A stretch of DNA of 60,167 bases from Desulfobacterales bacterium (GTDB lineage Bacteria > Desulfobacterota > Desulfobacteria > Desulfobacterales > CAFBRK01), in contig JAIPEL010000012.1 of the NCBI GenBank assembly GCA_021737185.1, positions 1-60,167 on the forward strand. The letters run 5' to 3'. Below the pieces are notes generated by a model. The model made no database searches and was not told the DNA's origin. It saw nothing but the letters and a program-made list of their open reading frames with translations. This document shows, piece by piece, positions 48,797 to 58,083 of this stretch. The position numbers and the translations under genes were made by a program. Within the stretch, counting starts at the first letter, position 1; every line of letters begins with the position of its first letter.

Positions 48797-51058
48797 ATGG
48801 CCCTGTTTCAGAATCGGAAAAGGAATGTCAAGCTGCATTCCGCCCTCATCTCTGCGGCAATCCTTCTGGCCGGGATTCTGGCCTACGTCATTGGGTTTAC
48901 CTTTTTAGACACCATCGAACTGAAGACCATGGACATGCGGTTTTTGGCCCGGCAGCGCATTGCGCCCGGACCGGAGATCGTGCTGGCCGTGATCGACGAA
49001 AAGAGCATCGCCCGGGAGGGCAGATGGGTCTGGCCGCGGTCGAAGATCATCCGCCTGGTTGAAAAGCTCTCCGATGCCGGAGCCAGGGTGATCGCCTTTG
49101 ATATCGGTTTTCTGGAGCCCGATGACCAGCGGATCATTCGCGTGCTGGAACAAGTCGAGTCGGCGATGTCTGATCTGAAGCCCGGTGACGAGCGGCTGAA
49201 AAAGCGCGTGGAAGCCCTTAAGTACGCTTCGGACAACGACCGGCAGCTGGCCGCCGCCATCGGCGATGCCCGACCCGAAGTGGTCCTCGGCTATTTTTTC
49301 CAGATGGACCCGGAGGTCCTGGACCACATGAGTGCAGAGGAAATCGGCAGGCACCAGCAAAACATTCAGGGCTCCGCCTACAAGACGGTCCGTTTTGCAT
49401 CCGCCGATGCGCAGCGCGTGCCGTTGATCCGGGCGGTGGCCCCGCAATCCAACATCCGGGTTATTTCAGAGGCGGCCGACTACTCCGGATATTTCAACAT
49501 GTATCCGGATCCGGACGGGGTGGTGCGGTGGATGCCCGGCGTGCTCCGGTTCAACGAGGCGTATTATGCCCCGCTTTCCCTCGCGGCCACCAGCGCCTAC
49601 CTGAAGGAGCCGTTGCGGCTGGAGGTGGCCGAATACGGCGTGGATCAGATCAAGCTCGGAAAACTGAGCATTCCCACCGATGAATTCGGGCGTATCCTGA
49701 TCAACTATCGGGGAGAAGAAAAGACCTTTCCCCACATATCGATCACCGACATTTTACACGACGACATCGACGCCGATGCACTGGCCGACAAGATCGTCGT
49801 GGTGGGGGCGACCGCGGTGGGCATCTACGACCTGCGGGTCACCCCCTTCGGAACGGTGTTCCCGGGTCTGGAAATCCATGCCAACATCATCGACAGCATC
49901 CTTTCCCAGGACTTCATGTACCAGCCGGCCTGGGCGGCGATGTTCGACGTTCTGGTAATGGTGGTCAGCGCAGCGATCCTTGGGGTTTTGCTGGCGCGGG
50001 TCGGAGCCCTGTCCGGCGCCCTGGTCGGCGGGTCGCTTTGCGTCCTGTATGTGCTTCTCTGCCAGTTTCTGTTTTCCTATCAGGGGTGGGTCCTGAACCT
50101 GGTCTACCCCCTGACCGTCATTTTGCTGATCTATGCGTCGGTGACGGTCTATCGTTATCTGGTCGAGACGCGTCAGAAAAAATTCGTCAAAGACGCGTTT
50201 TCCACCTACCTGGCCCCGTCGGTGGTCAACAACCTGCTCGATTCCCCCGAAAAACTCGTGCTGGGAGGGGAAAAGCGGGTGATCACAGCCTTTTTTTCCG
50301 ATGTTCAGGGATTTACGAGCATCTCCGAGACGCTTCTTCCCGAAGAACTCGTCGAACTGCTCAACGAATTTTTAACGGAGATGACCGATATCATCCTCCG
50401 CCACGAAGGAACCGTGGACAAGTTCGAGGGAGACGCCATCATCGCCTTTTTCGGCGCCCCCAACGACCTGGAAAACCAGGCGGAGGTCGCCTGCATGGCG
50501 TGCATCGACATGCAAAAAAGGCTGGCCGAGCTTCGGAAAAAATGGCAGGGGCAGGGCCGGCCCGACCTTTACATGCGCATCGGTCTGTGCACCGGCCCCG
50601 CGGTCGTGGGCAACATGGGCTCCCGAAGCCGGATGGATTACACCATGATGGGGGACACGGTAAACACCGCCGCACGGCTCGAGGGCGTCAACAAGGTCTA
50701 CGGCACGTACACGATGATCAGCGAATCGACATACACGGCCGCCGGCGGATGGATCCGGGCCCGGGAACTGGATGCCATCAACGTGGTGGGCAAAAAAGAG
50801 CCGGTCAAGATCTATGAGCTGATCGGATATCCCTCAGACGTGGACGAGCACATGCAAAAAGCCGCCGAGATATACAGCCGTGGGCTTTCCGCCTATCGAA
50901 GCCGCCAGTGGGACAAGGCCGCCGCCTATTTCAGCAAGGCAATGAGGTTTCAACCGGAGGACCGGCCGAGCCGCATCATGATGGAGCGCTGCCGGCGATA
51001 CAAAGCAGACCCTCCCAACGAGACATGGAACGGCGCCTTTACCATGACGACAAAGTAG
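48797..51058 (+). CDS. CHASE2-domain adenylate/guanylate cyclase (class III)
   Basis: A 753-residue membrane receptor: helix at about 16-38, a periplasmic CHASE2 domain (about 40-345; VLAVIDEKSIAREGRWVWPRS, GARVIAFDIGFLEPDD), three helices (about 355-440), the class III cyclase domain (about 485-670) and a TPR-like tail. Cyclase metal aspartates are Asp502 in FFSDVQGFTS and Asp546 in FEGDAIIAFFG; MMGDTVNTAARLEG and MRIGLCTGPAVVGNMG are also intact, so it should be active. Lys in VDKFEGD and Asp in MMGD favour ATP as substrate. GTG 48782 is an alternative start. It shares the sensor type with the kinase at 39819-42365. Confidence 0.92.
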   Translation: MALFQNRKRNVKLHSALISAAILLAGILAYVIGFTFLDTIELKTMDMRFLARQRIAPGPEIVLAVIDEKSIAREGRWVWPRSKIIRLVEKLSDAGARVIAFDIGFLEPDDQRIIRVLEQVESAMSDLKPGDERLKKRVEALKYASDNDRQLAAAIGDARPEVVLGYFFQMDPEVLDHMSAEEIGRHQQNIQGSAYKTVRFASADAQRVPLIRAVAPQSNIRVISEAADYSGYFNMYPDPDGVVRWMPGVLRFNEAYYAPLSLAATSAYLKEPLRLEVAEYGVDQIKLGKLSIPTDEFGRILINYRGEEKTFPHISITDILHDDIDADALADKIVVVGATAVGIYDLRVTPFGTVFPGLEIHANIIDSILSQDFMYQPAWAAMFDVLVMVVSAAILGVLLARVGALSGALVGGSLCVLYVLLCQFLFSYQGWVLNLVYPLTVILLIYASVTVYRYLVETRQKKFVKDAFSTYLAPSVVNNLLDSPEKLVLGGEKRVITAFFSDVQGFTSISETLLPEELVELLNEFLTEMTDIILRHEGTVDKFEGDAIIAFFGAPNDLENQAEVACMACIDMQKRLAELRKKWQGQGRPDLYMRIGLCTGPAVVGNMGSRSRMDYTMMGDTVNTAARLEGVNKVYGTYTMISESTYTAAGGWIRARELDAINVVGKKEPVKIYELIGYPSDVDEHMQKAAEIYSRGLSAYRSRQWDKAAAYFSKAMRFQPEDRPSRIMMERCRRYKADPPNETWNGAFTMTTK

Positions 51059-51236
51059 AAACGTGGTAAACTCGTCGTCCTACAAAAAATGTGGAATTTG
51101 AATTCATGCGCAAAAAATTGACGGATTTTTGGGTCTTGATCGTCTGATGCATGCCCATGACCAGAAATTCGGTTCGGCGGTCGTATCGGAATAAGATTAT
51201 GTGATTGTTTGATATTCTGTTTTGTCAGGTTGTATT

Positions 51237-51252
51237 GGCATTTTACTTGCTT
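51237..51252 (+). promoter_or_regulatory. Sigma-54-type promoter upstream of the envelope gene run
   Basis: TGGCA (51237-51241), six bases, TTGCT (51248-51252): the -24 GG and -12 GC doublets are exactly 10 bp apart, as RpoN promoters require. Transcription would start about 51263-51265, some 35 bp before the ATG at 51299. The interval 51059-51298 is AT-rich and otherwise shows no gene. An enhancer site for an activator was not identified. Confidence 0.65.
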
Positions 51253-51298
51253 GGTTTTCGATGTTGACGTGTCATCAGCGCATTAAGGGAAGGGTGGT

Positions 51299-52429
51299 AT
51301 GGATGTGATGGAAATGGAGTTTACCGGCGGCCGGGGCAGAGGAAGCACGGCGAACAAGGCGATTTCAGCCGCCTTGCTTTTTTTCTGGATCTTTTTGCTG
51401 GTGCCGCCGCCGTCCGGTGCCGAGACCGTCACCGCCAAAGGCTTCAGTTTTTTCGAGCCGGGAAGAGAGATGATCGCACGGGAAAAGGCCCTGGACGAAG
51501 CAAAGCGGGCCGCCATCGAAGCGGCTATGGGGACCATGATCGAATCGAGGACCGTGGTGGAAAACTTCGAGGTGGTCAAGGACCAGATCTTCAGCCGGGC
51601 CGCTGGGTACCTGACCGACCTTCAGATCATCGAGGAGACCAAGACCGATCTGGGCACATACGAGGTTACCATCCAGGCCGATGTGAAGGTCTCCGTGCTG
51701 GTGGACGACCTGGACCGGTTCCGGAACATGATCCAATGGCAGCAGAATCCCCGGATCAGCATCGGCCTGGAGCCGGGCATCGATTCGGAGGTCGTCCCAA
51801 CCGCGACCAAGGCCGTCAATCTTCTCAGCGACAGGCTCAAAAAAAACGGATTCAAGGTGTTTCGGCATGGGGAGGAGGGCCCGGCGCTGCAAATGGGCTT
51901 TCTCGTCGCCCTGTCCCTGGAGATGTCGACCCGGCAAACCAAATATCAGGGCATCGAGCTGACGCTCAACGAGGTCGGCCTGACCTCGAACATATACCGG
52001 CCCGGTGACGGCGAAGTCGTCGCCACGGCCAGCGCGGTAGAGTCGATGCCGGGGGAGAACCGGCTCCAGGTTCTCGACAAGGGAGCCCGGGCCTGCGTAG
52101 ACGCCGTTTGGAAGGATCTGAGGGACAAACTGCTGCGGCTGTGGGAAAAGGAGCTGTACAGCGAACGGGAGATATTTCTTGTTGCAAAGAACGTCGACAG
52201 CAGCGCCCAGGCCCATGAGATCGCCGGCCTCCTTCAGTCCGATGTCAGCGGCATCCTCGGCGCACGGATCATCCGGTATGCGGAAGGCGCCGCAGAGATG
52301 AGCGTTCGCTATCGGGGCTGGCCAGAGCAGCTTTTCAACGAAATGCAGCTCTCTTATTTTACGAGCCGGTATTTCGATTCGCAACTCGAGTCGATGGCCG
52401 GAAACAAAATGACAATCCGCATAAAATAG
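51299..52429 (+). CDS. Exported FlgT/LPP20-like protein
   Basis: A 376-residue exported protein with a hydrophobic signal at about 22-42 (cleavage near PSGA-ETV). Residues 45-135 match the FlgT N-terminal/LPP20-type fold: REKALDEAKRAAIEAAMGTMI, a long helix, then YEVTIQADVKVSVLVDDLD. The middle (150-270) resembles the lipoprotein-associated domain that follows in FlgT; the end (290-376) includes RGWPEQLFNEMQLSYF. In Vibrio FlgT stabilises the flagellar H ring, but no flagellar genes are nearby. It is first in the gene run, 30 bp before the CsgG-TPR lipoprotein. Confidence 0.78.
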   Translation: MDVMEMEFTGGRGRGSTANKAISAALLFFWIFLLVPPPSGAETVTAKGFSFFEPGREMIAREKALDEAKRAAIEAAMGTMIESRTVVENFEVVKDQIFSRAAGYLTDLQIIEETKTDLGTYEVTIQADVKVSVLVDDLDRFRNMIQWQQNPRISIGLEPGIDSEVVPTATKAVNLLSDRLKKNGFKVFRHGEEGPALQMGFLVALSLEMSTRQTKYQGIELTLNEVGLTSNIYRPGDGEVVATASAVESMPGENRLQVLDKGARACVDAVWKDLRDKLLRLWEKELYSEREIFLVAKNVDSSAQAHEIAGLLQSDVSGILGARIIRYAEGAAEMSVRYRGWPEQLFNEMQLSYFTSRYFDSQLESMAGNKMTIRIK

Positions 52430-52458
52430 GTATTCTCGGAGGCACGGGAGGAAGAACC

Positions 52459-54468
52459 ATGAGAATCGTCAGACCGGTGAAGATTGGACTGGCCCTGCTT
52501 TTCCTGATGTTGATGTTTGCATGTGCTGCAGGGCAGAAGCAGTTCGACGTTGGGATGCAGCTTTCTGCGGCGGGCAAGTACAAGGAGGCGATCGCCTATT
52601 TTAAGCAGGCGCTGGAAAAAGAGCCAAACAACGAAAAATACCAGCAGGCCCTGCACGAACTCAAGGAGAAGCTGGTCGGACAGTTCGTGGGCGAGGGAAA
52701 GACCGCGATCAAGTCCCAGACCCCGATCACCATCGGCGCCATCTCCAAGGCCAAGTCTGCCCTTTCCGAGGCCAAGGGAATCGACGCCGCCCATCCGGAC
52801 GTGAAGGCTTTGGAAGATACGATTGTACGCCAGGAGCAGGCCCTGGTCACCGAAATCGAGAACCTTTACAACGCCGCCCGTTCCGCAGTGGACGCCGGCG
52901 ATTGGCTCAAGGCCTATTTCAGCCTGCAGCAGATTCAGAGCCGCTATCCCAACTACGAAAACAGCTACCAGATGCTGAACACCGTCAGCGAACAGGGATC
53001 GCAGGCGCTGTTTGCCGAGGCCAAGAATCGTTTCGATGCGGAAGACTTCCGGGGCGCCAAGGACCTGCTCCGGAAGGTGCTGGCCCTGAAACCCGACAGT
53101 GCAGAAGCGCGGGAGCTGCTGGCGATGGCCGAAGAGCGCGACAGCAAAGCCTACTTCGTGCAGCAGGCCCGGGAGGCGGTGATGGCCCAGCAGTGGGACC
53201 GGGCGGTGAAGACCTATGAGCGGGCCCTGGAGTACGATCCGGAAGACCAGGATCTGCGAAAGCTCATCGGCCATGTGCGCACCAAGGCCGGGCAGTTCTA
53301 CATCCGCAAAGCCACAGGGCAGATGGACGAAGGCTGGCTGTTCAAGGCCGTTGAAACCTACAACGTGGCCGCCGAATACATCAATGATCCCACCGACTAC
53401 CAGATCAACAAGCTCCGGCGCGATCTCGTCTCCCGCGCCAATTACGCCGCCGGCCAGTTCAAGGAACAGGGCCGGTATGGGGGGGCCTGGTTCTGGTACA
53501 GCCAGATCAAGAAAATCGATCCGGACTATCCGGACATCTTCTTTCTGTCCCAGGCCATGGAAGACCGGATCAAGGAGCGGGTGCAAAAATCGATCGCCGT
53601 TTTCGACTTCGGAAGCCCTTCGGATAACAAGGACGCCGGCATCATCGTGGCCAACAACCTGATCACGTTTCTGTTCAACAACGCCAGCGGAGACATCAAA
53701 ATCCTGGAGCGGGAAAATCTCAAGTCGATCCTAGAAGAAATGAAACTGGGCCAGATCGGCGTCGTCTCGGCGGCCAGTGCAAAGGAGATGGGACGGGTCT
53801 ACGGCATCGACGTGGCCATCATGGGAAGCGTGCTGCTGTTCAAGGTCGATTCGAGCGTCTCGGACGGGACCAAATCGGTTCGCTACCAGGTCGGTGAGAA
53901 GATCGAGGACAACATCGAATATCTCAACTGGAAGGCCAGAAACCCGAATCCGAAACAGGAGGCGCTGGCCGCCGCGCCTCCGGCAAAAATCAAGATTCCG
54001 GAATTCAGCGAAAAGGACTACGCGGTATCCAACCACAAGAAGGTCGGTTTCGTGCAGCTTTCGTTTCGCATCGTCGACGTGCGAACCGGAGAGAACATCC
54101 AGGTGCGCACCGTGGAGCGAAAGGAGACCGTGGAGGACATCACCAGCGCCGGACTTCCGGAAGCCAAGGTCAAGTTCGATCCGCTGGAGATCCCCACCGA
54201 CACGGAGCTGCTTCAGAAGATGACCGCCGAAGTGGTGGCCGAACTCGGCCGCGAGGCCCTCCGGCCCCTGCAGAACCTGGAGCAGACCTACTTCAACGAG
54301 GGAGAAAAGCTGCTGCGGCGGCGGGACAAACTCGGCGCCGCAGAAAGTTTTGTCGACGCCGTATTCGACGAAAGACTCAAACAAATCCAGGACTCCCCGA
54401 TGACGAAAAAGGCCAGCGAGAACCTGGACGAAATTTTTAGGGATTACAGGGTCAGCCTGGGAGGGTAA
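52459..54468 (+). CDS. TPR-repeat lipoprotein with CsgG-like domain
   Basis: A 669-residue lipoprotein, signal ending at Cys22 (LMFAC). TPR-type helical repeats fill about 25-370 (AAGKYKEAIAYFKQALEKEPNNEKY, AQQWDRAVKTYERALEYDPEDQDL in parts). Residues 380-610 form a CsgG-like domain: KSIAVFDFGSPSDNKDAGIIVANNL, ILERENLKSILEEMKLGQ, VYGIDVAIMGSVLLF and VQLSFRIVDVRTGENIQ. CsgG proteins form outer-membrane secretion pores for curli; here no curli genes exist, and a TPR front end is fused. It could assemble as an outer-membrane-attached scaffold or pore. GGAGGAAGAACC lies directly upstream. Confidence 0.85.
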   Translation: MRIVRPVKIGLALLFLMLMFACAAGQKQFDVGMQLSAAGKYKEAIAYFKQALEKEPNNEKYQQALHELKEKLVGQFVGEGKTAIKSQTPITIGAISKAKSALSEAKGIDAAHPDVKALEDTIVRQEQALVTEIENLYNAARSAVDAGDWLKAYFSLQQIQSRYPNYENSYQMLNTVSEQGSQALFAEAKNRFDAEDFRGAKDLLRKVLALKPDSAEARELLAMAEERDSKAYFVQQAREAVMAQQWDRAVKTYERALEYDPEDQDLRKLIGHVRTKAGQFYIRKATGQMDEGWLFKAVETYNVAAEYINDPTDYQINKLRRDLVSRANYAAGQFKEQGRYGGAWFWYSQIKKIDPDYPDIFFLSQAMEDRIKERVQKSIAVFDFGSPSDNKDAGIIVANNLITFLFNNASGDIKILERENLKSILEEMKLGQIGVVSAASAKEMGRVYGIDVAIMGSVLLFKVDSSVSDGTKSVRYQVGEKIEDNIEYLNWKARNPNPKQEALAAAPPAKIKIPEFSEKDYAVSNHKKVGFVQLSFRIVDVRTGENIQVRTVERKETVEDITSAGLPEAKVKFDPLEIPTDTELLQKMTAEVVAELGREALRPLQNLEQTYFNEGEKLLRRRDKLGAAESFVDAVFDERLKQIQDSPMTKKASENLDEIFRDYRVSLGG

Positions 54469-54471
54469 CTC

Positions 54472-56478
54472 ATGTGTCGAGCCCGGAACCTGGGTTGGTG
54501 CCTGCTGCTGGCAGCCGTCTTGCTGCTGATCAGGACGACGGCCTGCGCCGCGCCCCCTGTCGAGAACACCCTGGCGATCCTGAACCTGAGGCCGACCAAT
54601 TTCGAGGCCATGGGGTACAACGGCGAGATTCTCTACGCGCTGATCTCTGCCTTGGAAAAGGAAAAGTCGGTGAAGCTGGTGCCCCGCCGCCAGATGGAAG
54701 ACAAACTGTTTCAAGCGGGGCTGGTCCAGGGGGATTCGCCGGATATGGCGATGGCGGCGGCCAGGGCTCTTGGGATTCGCTACGTACTGTTTGGAAACGT
54801 CACTAAAGATGGGCAGCAGATTCTGGCGAACATGAACCTGATGGACGCCCAGTGCCGCCGGGTGGCCGAATCATGGACAGAGGCTTACGGATCCAGACAG
54901 GACATCCTGGCAAAGATCCCCCAGTTTGCCGCTGCGCTGGCCGCTGCGCTGGTACGGGCGGGCAGCGACCAGGGCGGTGCCGAACTTGTACAAGCAACGC
55001 CGATCGCTCCGAAGGTGACCCTCGAGACGCTGGGGGCCGCCGGGGAAGGGGACAAGGTCGTCGTACGCTGGAAGATCTCGGCAACGGAGGCGATTGCCGG
55101 CTATCAGCTATACCGGTCCGAGAGCCCGGAGGGGCCTTACCAGTTTCTCGGCCGCAGCCAGGAGGCGGAGTTTGTCGACAAGGCCATTCGAAAGGGGCGA
55201 ACCTACTATTACCGCATCGGCGTCGTGCTCGTCTCCGGCCGGGAAATCACGATCGACCGAACCGCCGAAATCCGAAATGCCGGAGAAAAACTGCCGCATC
55301 CGCCGCTGATTTTGGGTGCTGCGGGGTTCGTGCGGCGGACCGAGGTCAAATACGTCCCCAACCTGCTAAACGACCAGGAAAAGTTCTCCATCGTCGAGTA
55401 CCGGATCCATCGCAAAGCCGGGCATTCCGACCCCTGGACCGCTATCGCCACCACCGGGGCAAAACTCAGCTCCCAGCAGGAGCTGGGATTCACCTTCGAA
55501 GAAACGGCAAACCTGGAAGACGGAAGCACCTACTTCTATGCCATTTCCAGCGTGGACCGGAAAAAACGGGAAAGCCCCCTGTCGGACCCGGTTTCGGTCA
55601 GCACCGTTTCCCGCCCTCAGCTCCGTTTGGAAAAGGACCACCAGCTGCGGAAAATCGATCTCGCCTGGCAGCTCATCGATCAGGCGGAGGGCTATTACCT
55701 GTATCGTAAACAGGCCGCGGAATCCTGGCAGCGGGTCGAAAAGGTCCGTGCACAGCCGTCTTTTCCTTACACCGACGAGGACGGACTGGAAGACGGACAG
55801 CAGTACGAATACCGGATCACCGCCTACGATGCCAAGGGAGAAACCGGCCCCAGCAATGTGGTCACTGCCAAGACCAAAGCACTCCCCCCGCATCCTGCGG
55901 ACATCGTCGCCCGAAGCGGCATGGTCAAGTCGGTGGCGCTGGCCTGGACGCCGGTGGACGACCCGGACGTGGGCGGCTATGCGATCTATCGGGGCGCGGC
56001 CCCGGACCGTCTCGAGGCGTTGACCAAGCTTAAAGGATACCGGAAAAACAGTTACCAGGACAAAGGAGTTGGGTTTTCCTCTCTTGCCGACGGCACCGAT
56101 TATCATTACGCGGTGGCCAGCTATAACCTGTTCGGTGCCGAAGGGCAGAAGACCCCGGCGGTCAGGGCGCGGACCAAGCCCCGGCCGTCTGCCGCAGCCG
56201 GACTCCGGCTCTCGGCCCTTCCAGACCGGATTCTGGTCCAATGGGATCTGAACAGCGAACCCGACATTGACACATACCGTTTGTATCGAAGCCGCGGGGG
56301 CGGCGGCTGGTCCAAGATTGCAGAGATCGGACCCCGGGAATTTTCCTATTCCGACACCGACCTGAAGCCGGACACCGAGTACCGGTACCGCATGATTGTG
56401 GAGGATTCAGACGGACTCGAGGGCGATCCGGCGGAAAGCCGGCCGATCCAAAGCCCCGTTGCTGCGTCCAAAAAATAA
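54472..56478 (+). CDS. Exported protein with CsgG/TolB-like domain and five Fn3 repeats
   Basis: A 668-residue exported protein, signal at 7-26 (TTACA-APP). Residues 30-165 form a CsgG/TolB-N-like domain (NTLAILNLRPTNF, KLVPRRQMEDKLFQAGL, LGIRYVLFGNVTKDG). Residues 180-660 contain five fibronectin type III repeats of about 90 residues, each with the pattern W-x(n)-Y-x-(L/I)-Y-R...Y-x-Y-R-(I/A), for example VVVRWKI, IDLAWQLID, VALAWTPVDD and ILVQWDLNSEPD. Such repeats mediate adhesion or spacing. It starts 3 bp after the CsgG-TPR gene with GGAGGG, so the two are coupled. Confidence 0.84.
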   Translation: MCRARNLGWCLLLAAVLLLIRTTACAAPPVENTLAILNLRPTNFEAMGYNGEILYALISALEKEKSVKLVPRRQMEDKLFQAGLVQGDSPDMAMAAARALGIRYVLFGNVTKDGQQILANMNLMDAQCRRVAESWTEAYGSRQDILAKIPQFAAALAAALVRAGSDQGGAELVQATPIAPKVTLETLGAAGEGDKVVVRWKISATEAIAGYQLYRSESPEGPYQFLGRSQEAEFVDKAIRKGRTYYYRIGVVLVSGREITIDRTAEIRNAGEKLPHPPLILGAAGFVRRTEVKYVPNLLNDQEKFSIVEYRIHRKAGHSDPWTAIATTGAKLSSQQELGFTFEETANLEDGSTYFYAISSVDRKKRESPLSDPVSVSTVSRPQLRLEKDHQLRKIDLAWQLIDQAEGYYLYRKQAAESWQRVEKVRAQPSFPYTDEDGLEDGQQYEYRITAYDAKGETGPSNVVTAKTKALPPHPADIVARSGMVKSVALAWTPVDDPDVGGYAIYRGAAPDRLEALTKLKGYRKNSYQDKGVGFSSLADGTDYHYAVASYNLFGAEGQKTPAVRARTKPRPSAAAGLRLSALPDRILVQWDLNSEPDIDTYRLYRSRGGGGWSKIAEIGPREFSYSDTDLKPDTEYRYRMIVEDSDGLEGDPAESRPIQSPVAASKK

Positions 56479-56510
56479 CGGGTCTGTGTACGAATATGAG
56501 GGCGATCTGA

Positions 56511-56549
56511 GGGCGGAAGGGTATCTTCCGGGAAGATACCCTTCCGCCC
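56511..56549. repeat. 39-bp near-perfect palindrome
   Basis: Two 19-bp arms (56511-56529 and 56531-56549) are exactly complementary around a single central base. It lies 32 bp after the Fn3 gene stop. No T-run follows on either side. Possible roles are an mRNA 3' stabiliser or partial terminator that splits the operon, or a protein-binding site. The interval to 56695 shows no supported gene. Confidence 0.75.
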
Positions 56550-56695
56550 ATGCCCGCAGCCGTAAATGGGTACTGATATACCGAGAAATAGTAGAAACAG
56601 GGTCTGAAGCTGGCATAAAAAACCCCCTGCGGATCCCTGAGCAGGCTTTTGCGGCTTTCGGAGCTGCAGGCCGATGGGGAAAGGAACCTGTGGAC

Positions 56696-56998
56696 ATGGA
56701 ACCATTATCTCAAACCCGGCGCCGAGCCTTGAATCGCATCTTGCTGATTCTGGCCGCTGTTTTGCTGGTTGCCGCCCCATCGGGGGCCGCCGCGGCAGAA
56801 CCGGAACAGCGATTCATCTTGTTCAACGCGGAATACAACTCGAGTCTCAAGCAACTGAGCAAAACGACCGTGTTCATGGAAAAGCGCCTGTTCAAGCTCG
56901 ACTCGCGAACCGGTGAAACCTGGGTGCTGATCGACGTGCTCCAGGATGGGGAAGACATCCGCTACTGGAAAAAGATCACCGATTCCCAGAAGAAATAA
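56696..56998 (+). CDS. Small exported protein of unknown function
   Basis: A 100-residue protein with a signal peptide (RRRALNRILLILAAVLLVAAPSGAAAA seen as basic n-region, hydrophobic core and Ala-rich end; cleavage near AAA-AEPE). The mature part of about 65 residues has FILFNAEYNSSLKQLSKTTVFM and GETWVLIDVLQDGEDIRYW, a probable small beta-rich domain. I recognise no family. The start ATG 56696 is selected because it puts the signal at the N-terminus; the frame is open upstream to 56396 without meaning. It lies between two larger exported-protein genes. Confidence 0.7.
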   Translation: MEPLSQTRRRALNRILLILAAVLLVAAPSGAAAAEPEQRFILFNAEYNSSLKQLSKTTVFMEKRLFKLDSRTGETWVLIDVLQDGEDIRYWKKITDSQKK

Positions 56999-57047
56999 GG
57001 TCGGGTGCGCGATTTTAGTTCGGTTTCTCGCTGCGTGAAACACGGCA

Positions 57048-57128
57048 AGGGTTGCAATCAAACCCTGGAGGCGGCTAAGATGCCGGTCTGCCGCTGCCCG
57101 GGGCCAAATACTTGGATGCGGTTTTTTT
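57048..57128 (+). promoter_or_regulatory. Structured intercistronic leader with terminator-like end
   Basis: First hairpin AGGGTT (57048-57053)/AACCCT (57061-57066). A second possible stem pairs GCGGC (57071-57075) with GCCGC (57090-57094). A competing stem pairs CCGC (57091-57094) with GCGG (57118-57121), containing CCAA-ATAC-TTGG, and is followed by seven T residues. The two larger stems exclude each other. This may be an attenuator or switch upstream of the LPP20-like gene, but the stems are short; no known riboswitch consensus fits. Confidence 0.4.
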
Positions 57129-57158
57129 GAAATCAGGCTTGAGCAAAGGAGGCGTGTC

Positions 57159-57998
57159 ATGAAGAATCTTCATTTACCGACGGCATGGATGCTGGCCGCT
57201 CTGCTGCTGTTTCCCCTGGCGTCGTCGGGATCCGATTCCGTTGCATTGATCGAAAGCAGCGGCGCCGGAAGCGTCAACTGGACCGAGGGATATATCGAGG
57301 CCAAAGGAATCGGCGCGCCCCCGGAAAAGTACTACGGAAAGCCCAATGCACGGCCGCTGGCCATGCGGGCCGCCAAGCTCGACGCCCTTCGGAACATTTT
57401 GGAGGTGATCAACGGGGTGCGGGTGGACTCCACCACCCTGGTGCGGGATTTTACCATCCAAAGCGACCTGATCCGGACCGAAGTGGAAGGAATGGTTCGG
57501 GGAGCCCAGGATGTGGACACGCAATACATGTCCGACGGCACCGTCGAGATGGTCATGAGGGTTCCGCTCCACGGCGGATTTTCCGAGATCCTGCTGCCCA
57601 AAGACATCCAGCAGGTCGGTTCGATCACCACGGCCGTCGCGCCTAAACAGGACGCGGGGATCTATACCGGCCTGGTGGTCGACGCACGGGGGCTCAACGC
57701 GCGTCCGGCGATGGCGCCCAAGGTGGTTGATGAAAACGGCCAGGAGGTCTACGGATCTGCATTCGTCAGCCGGGAGTTTGCTGTCCAGCAGGGAATGAGC
57801 GGATATGCCAAGGCGATTGAGGCCGCCGAGAAAAATGAACGCGTCACGGACAACCCCATGACGGTAAAGGGGCTCAAGACCGAAGGCCCGGGCAGGTGCG
57901 ATATCGTCGTCAGCAACGCGGATGCATCACGGGTCCGCAACGCAGCCGAGCATTTGTCTTTCATGAAAAAATGCCGGGTGATGATCGTCGTCGATTGA
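57159..57998 (+). CDS. Exported LPP20-family-like protein
   Basis: A 279-residue exported protein, signal 1-24 (PLASSGS). Residues 38-145 follow the LPP20 pattern: VNWTEGYIEAKGIGAPPE, the helix RPLAMRAAKLDALRNILEVINGVRVDS and GTVEMVMRVPLHG. The remainder (150-279) has TGLVVDARGLNARPAMAPKVVDENGQEVYG and a C-terminal IVVSNADASRVR repeat-like piece. There is no lipobox Cys. LPP20 homologues are surface or periplasmic proteins of unclear role. AAAGGAGG lies 7 bp ahead of the start. It shares the family, loosely, with the 51299 protein. Confidence 0.78.
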   Translation: MKNLHLPTAWMLAALLLFPLASSGSDSVALIESSGAGSVNWTEGYIEAKGIGAPPEKYYGKPNARPLAMRAAKLDALRNILEVINGVRVDSTTLVRDFTIQSDLIRTEVEGMVRGAQDVDTQYMSDGTVEMVMRVPLHGGFSEILLPKDIQQVGSITTAVAPKQDAGIYTGLVVDARGLNARPAMAPKVVDENGQEVYGSAFVSREFAVQQGMSGYAKAIEAAEKNERVTDNPMTVKGLKTEGPGRCDIVVSNADASRVRNAAEHLSFMKKCRVMIVVD

Positions 57999-58083
57999 GC
58001 CGGTTTCGGATGCAGCGGGTAAACGCCCGACCCGAAATCCCATCGAATACGGGTCCGATGCATTTCGTGGACAAGGAGGAATC

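Noticed and set aside
57001..57158. GEMM (cyclic di-GMP) riboswitch
   Set aside because: GGCAA and GGCTAAG are reminiscent, but the conserved GGCAAACC and GACGCAAAGC blocks are missing; kept only as an undefined structured leader.
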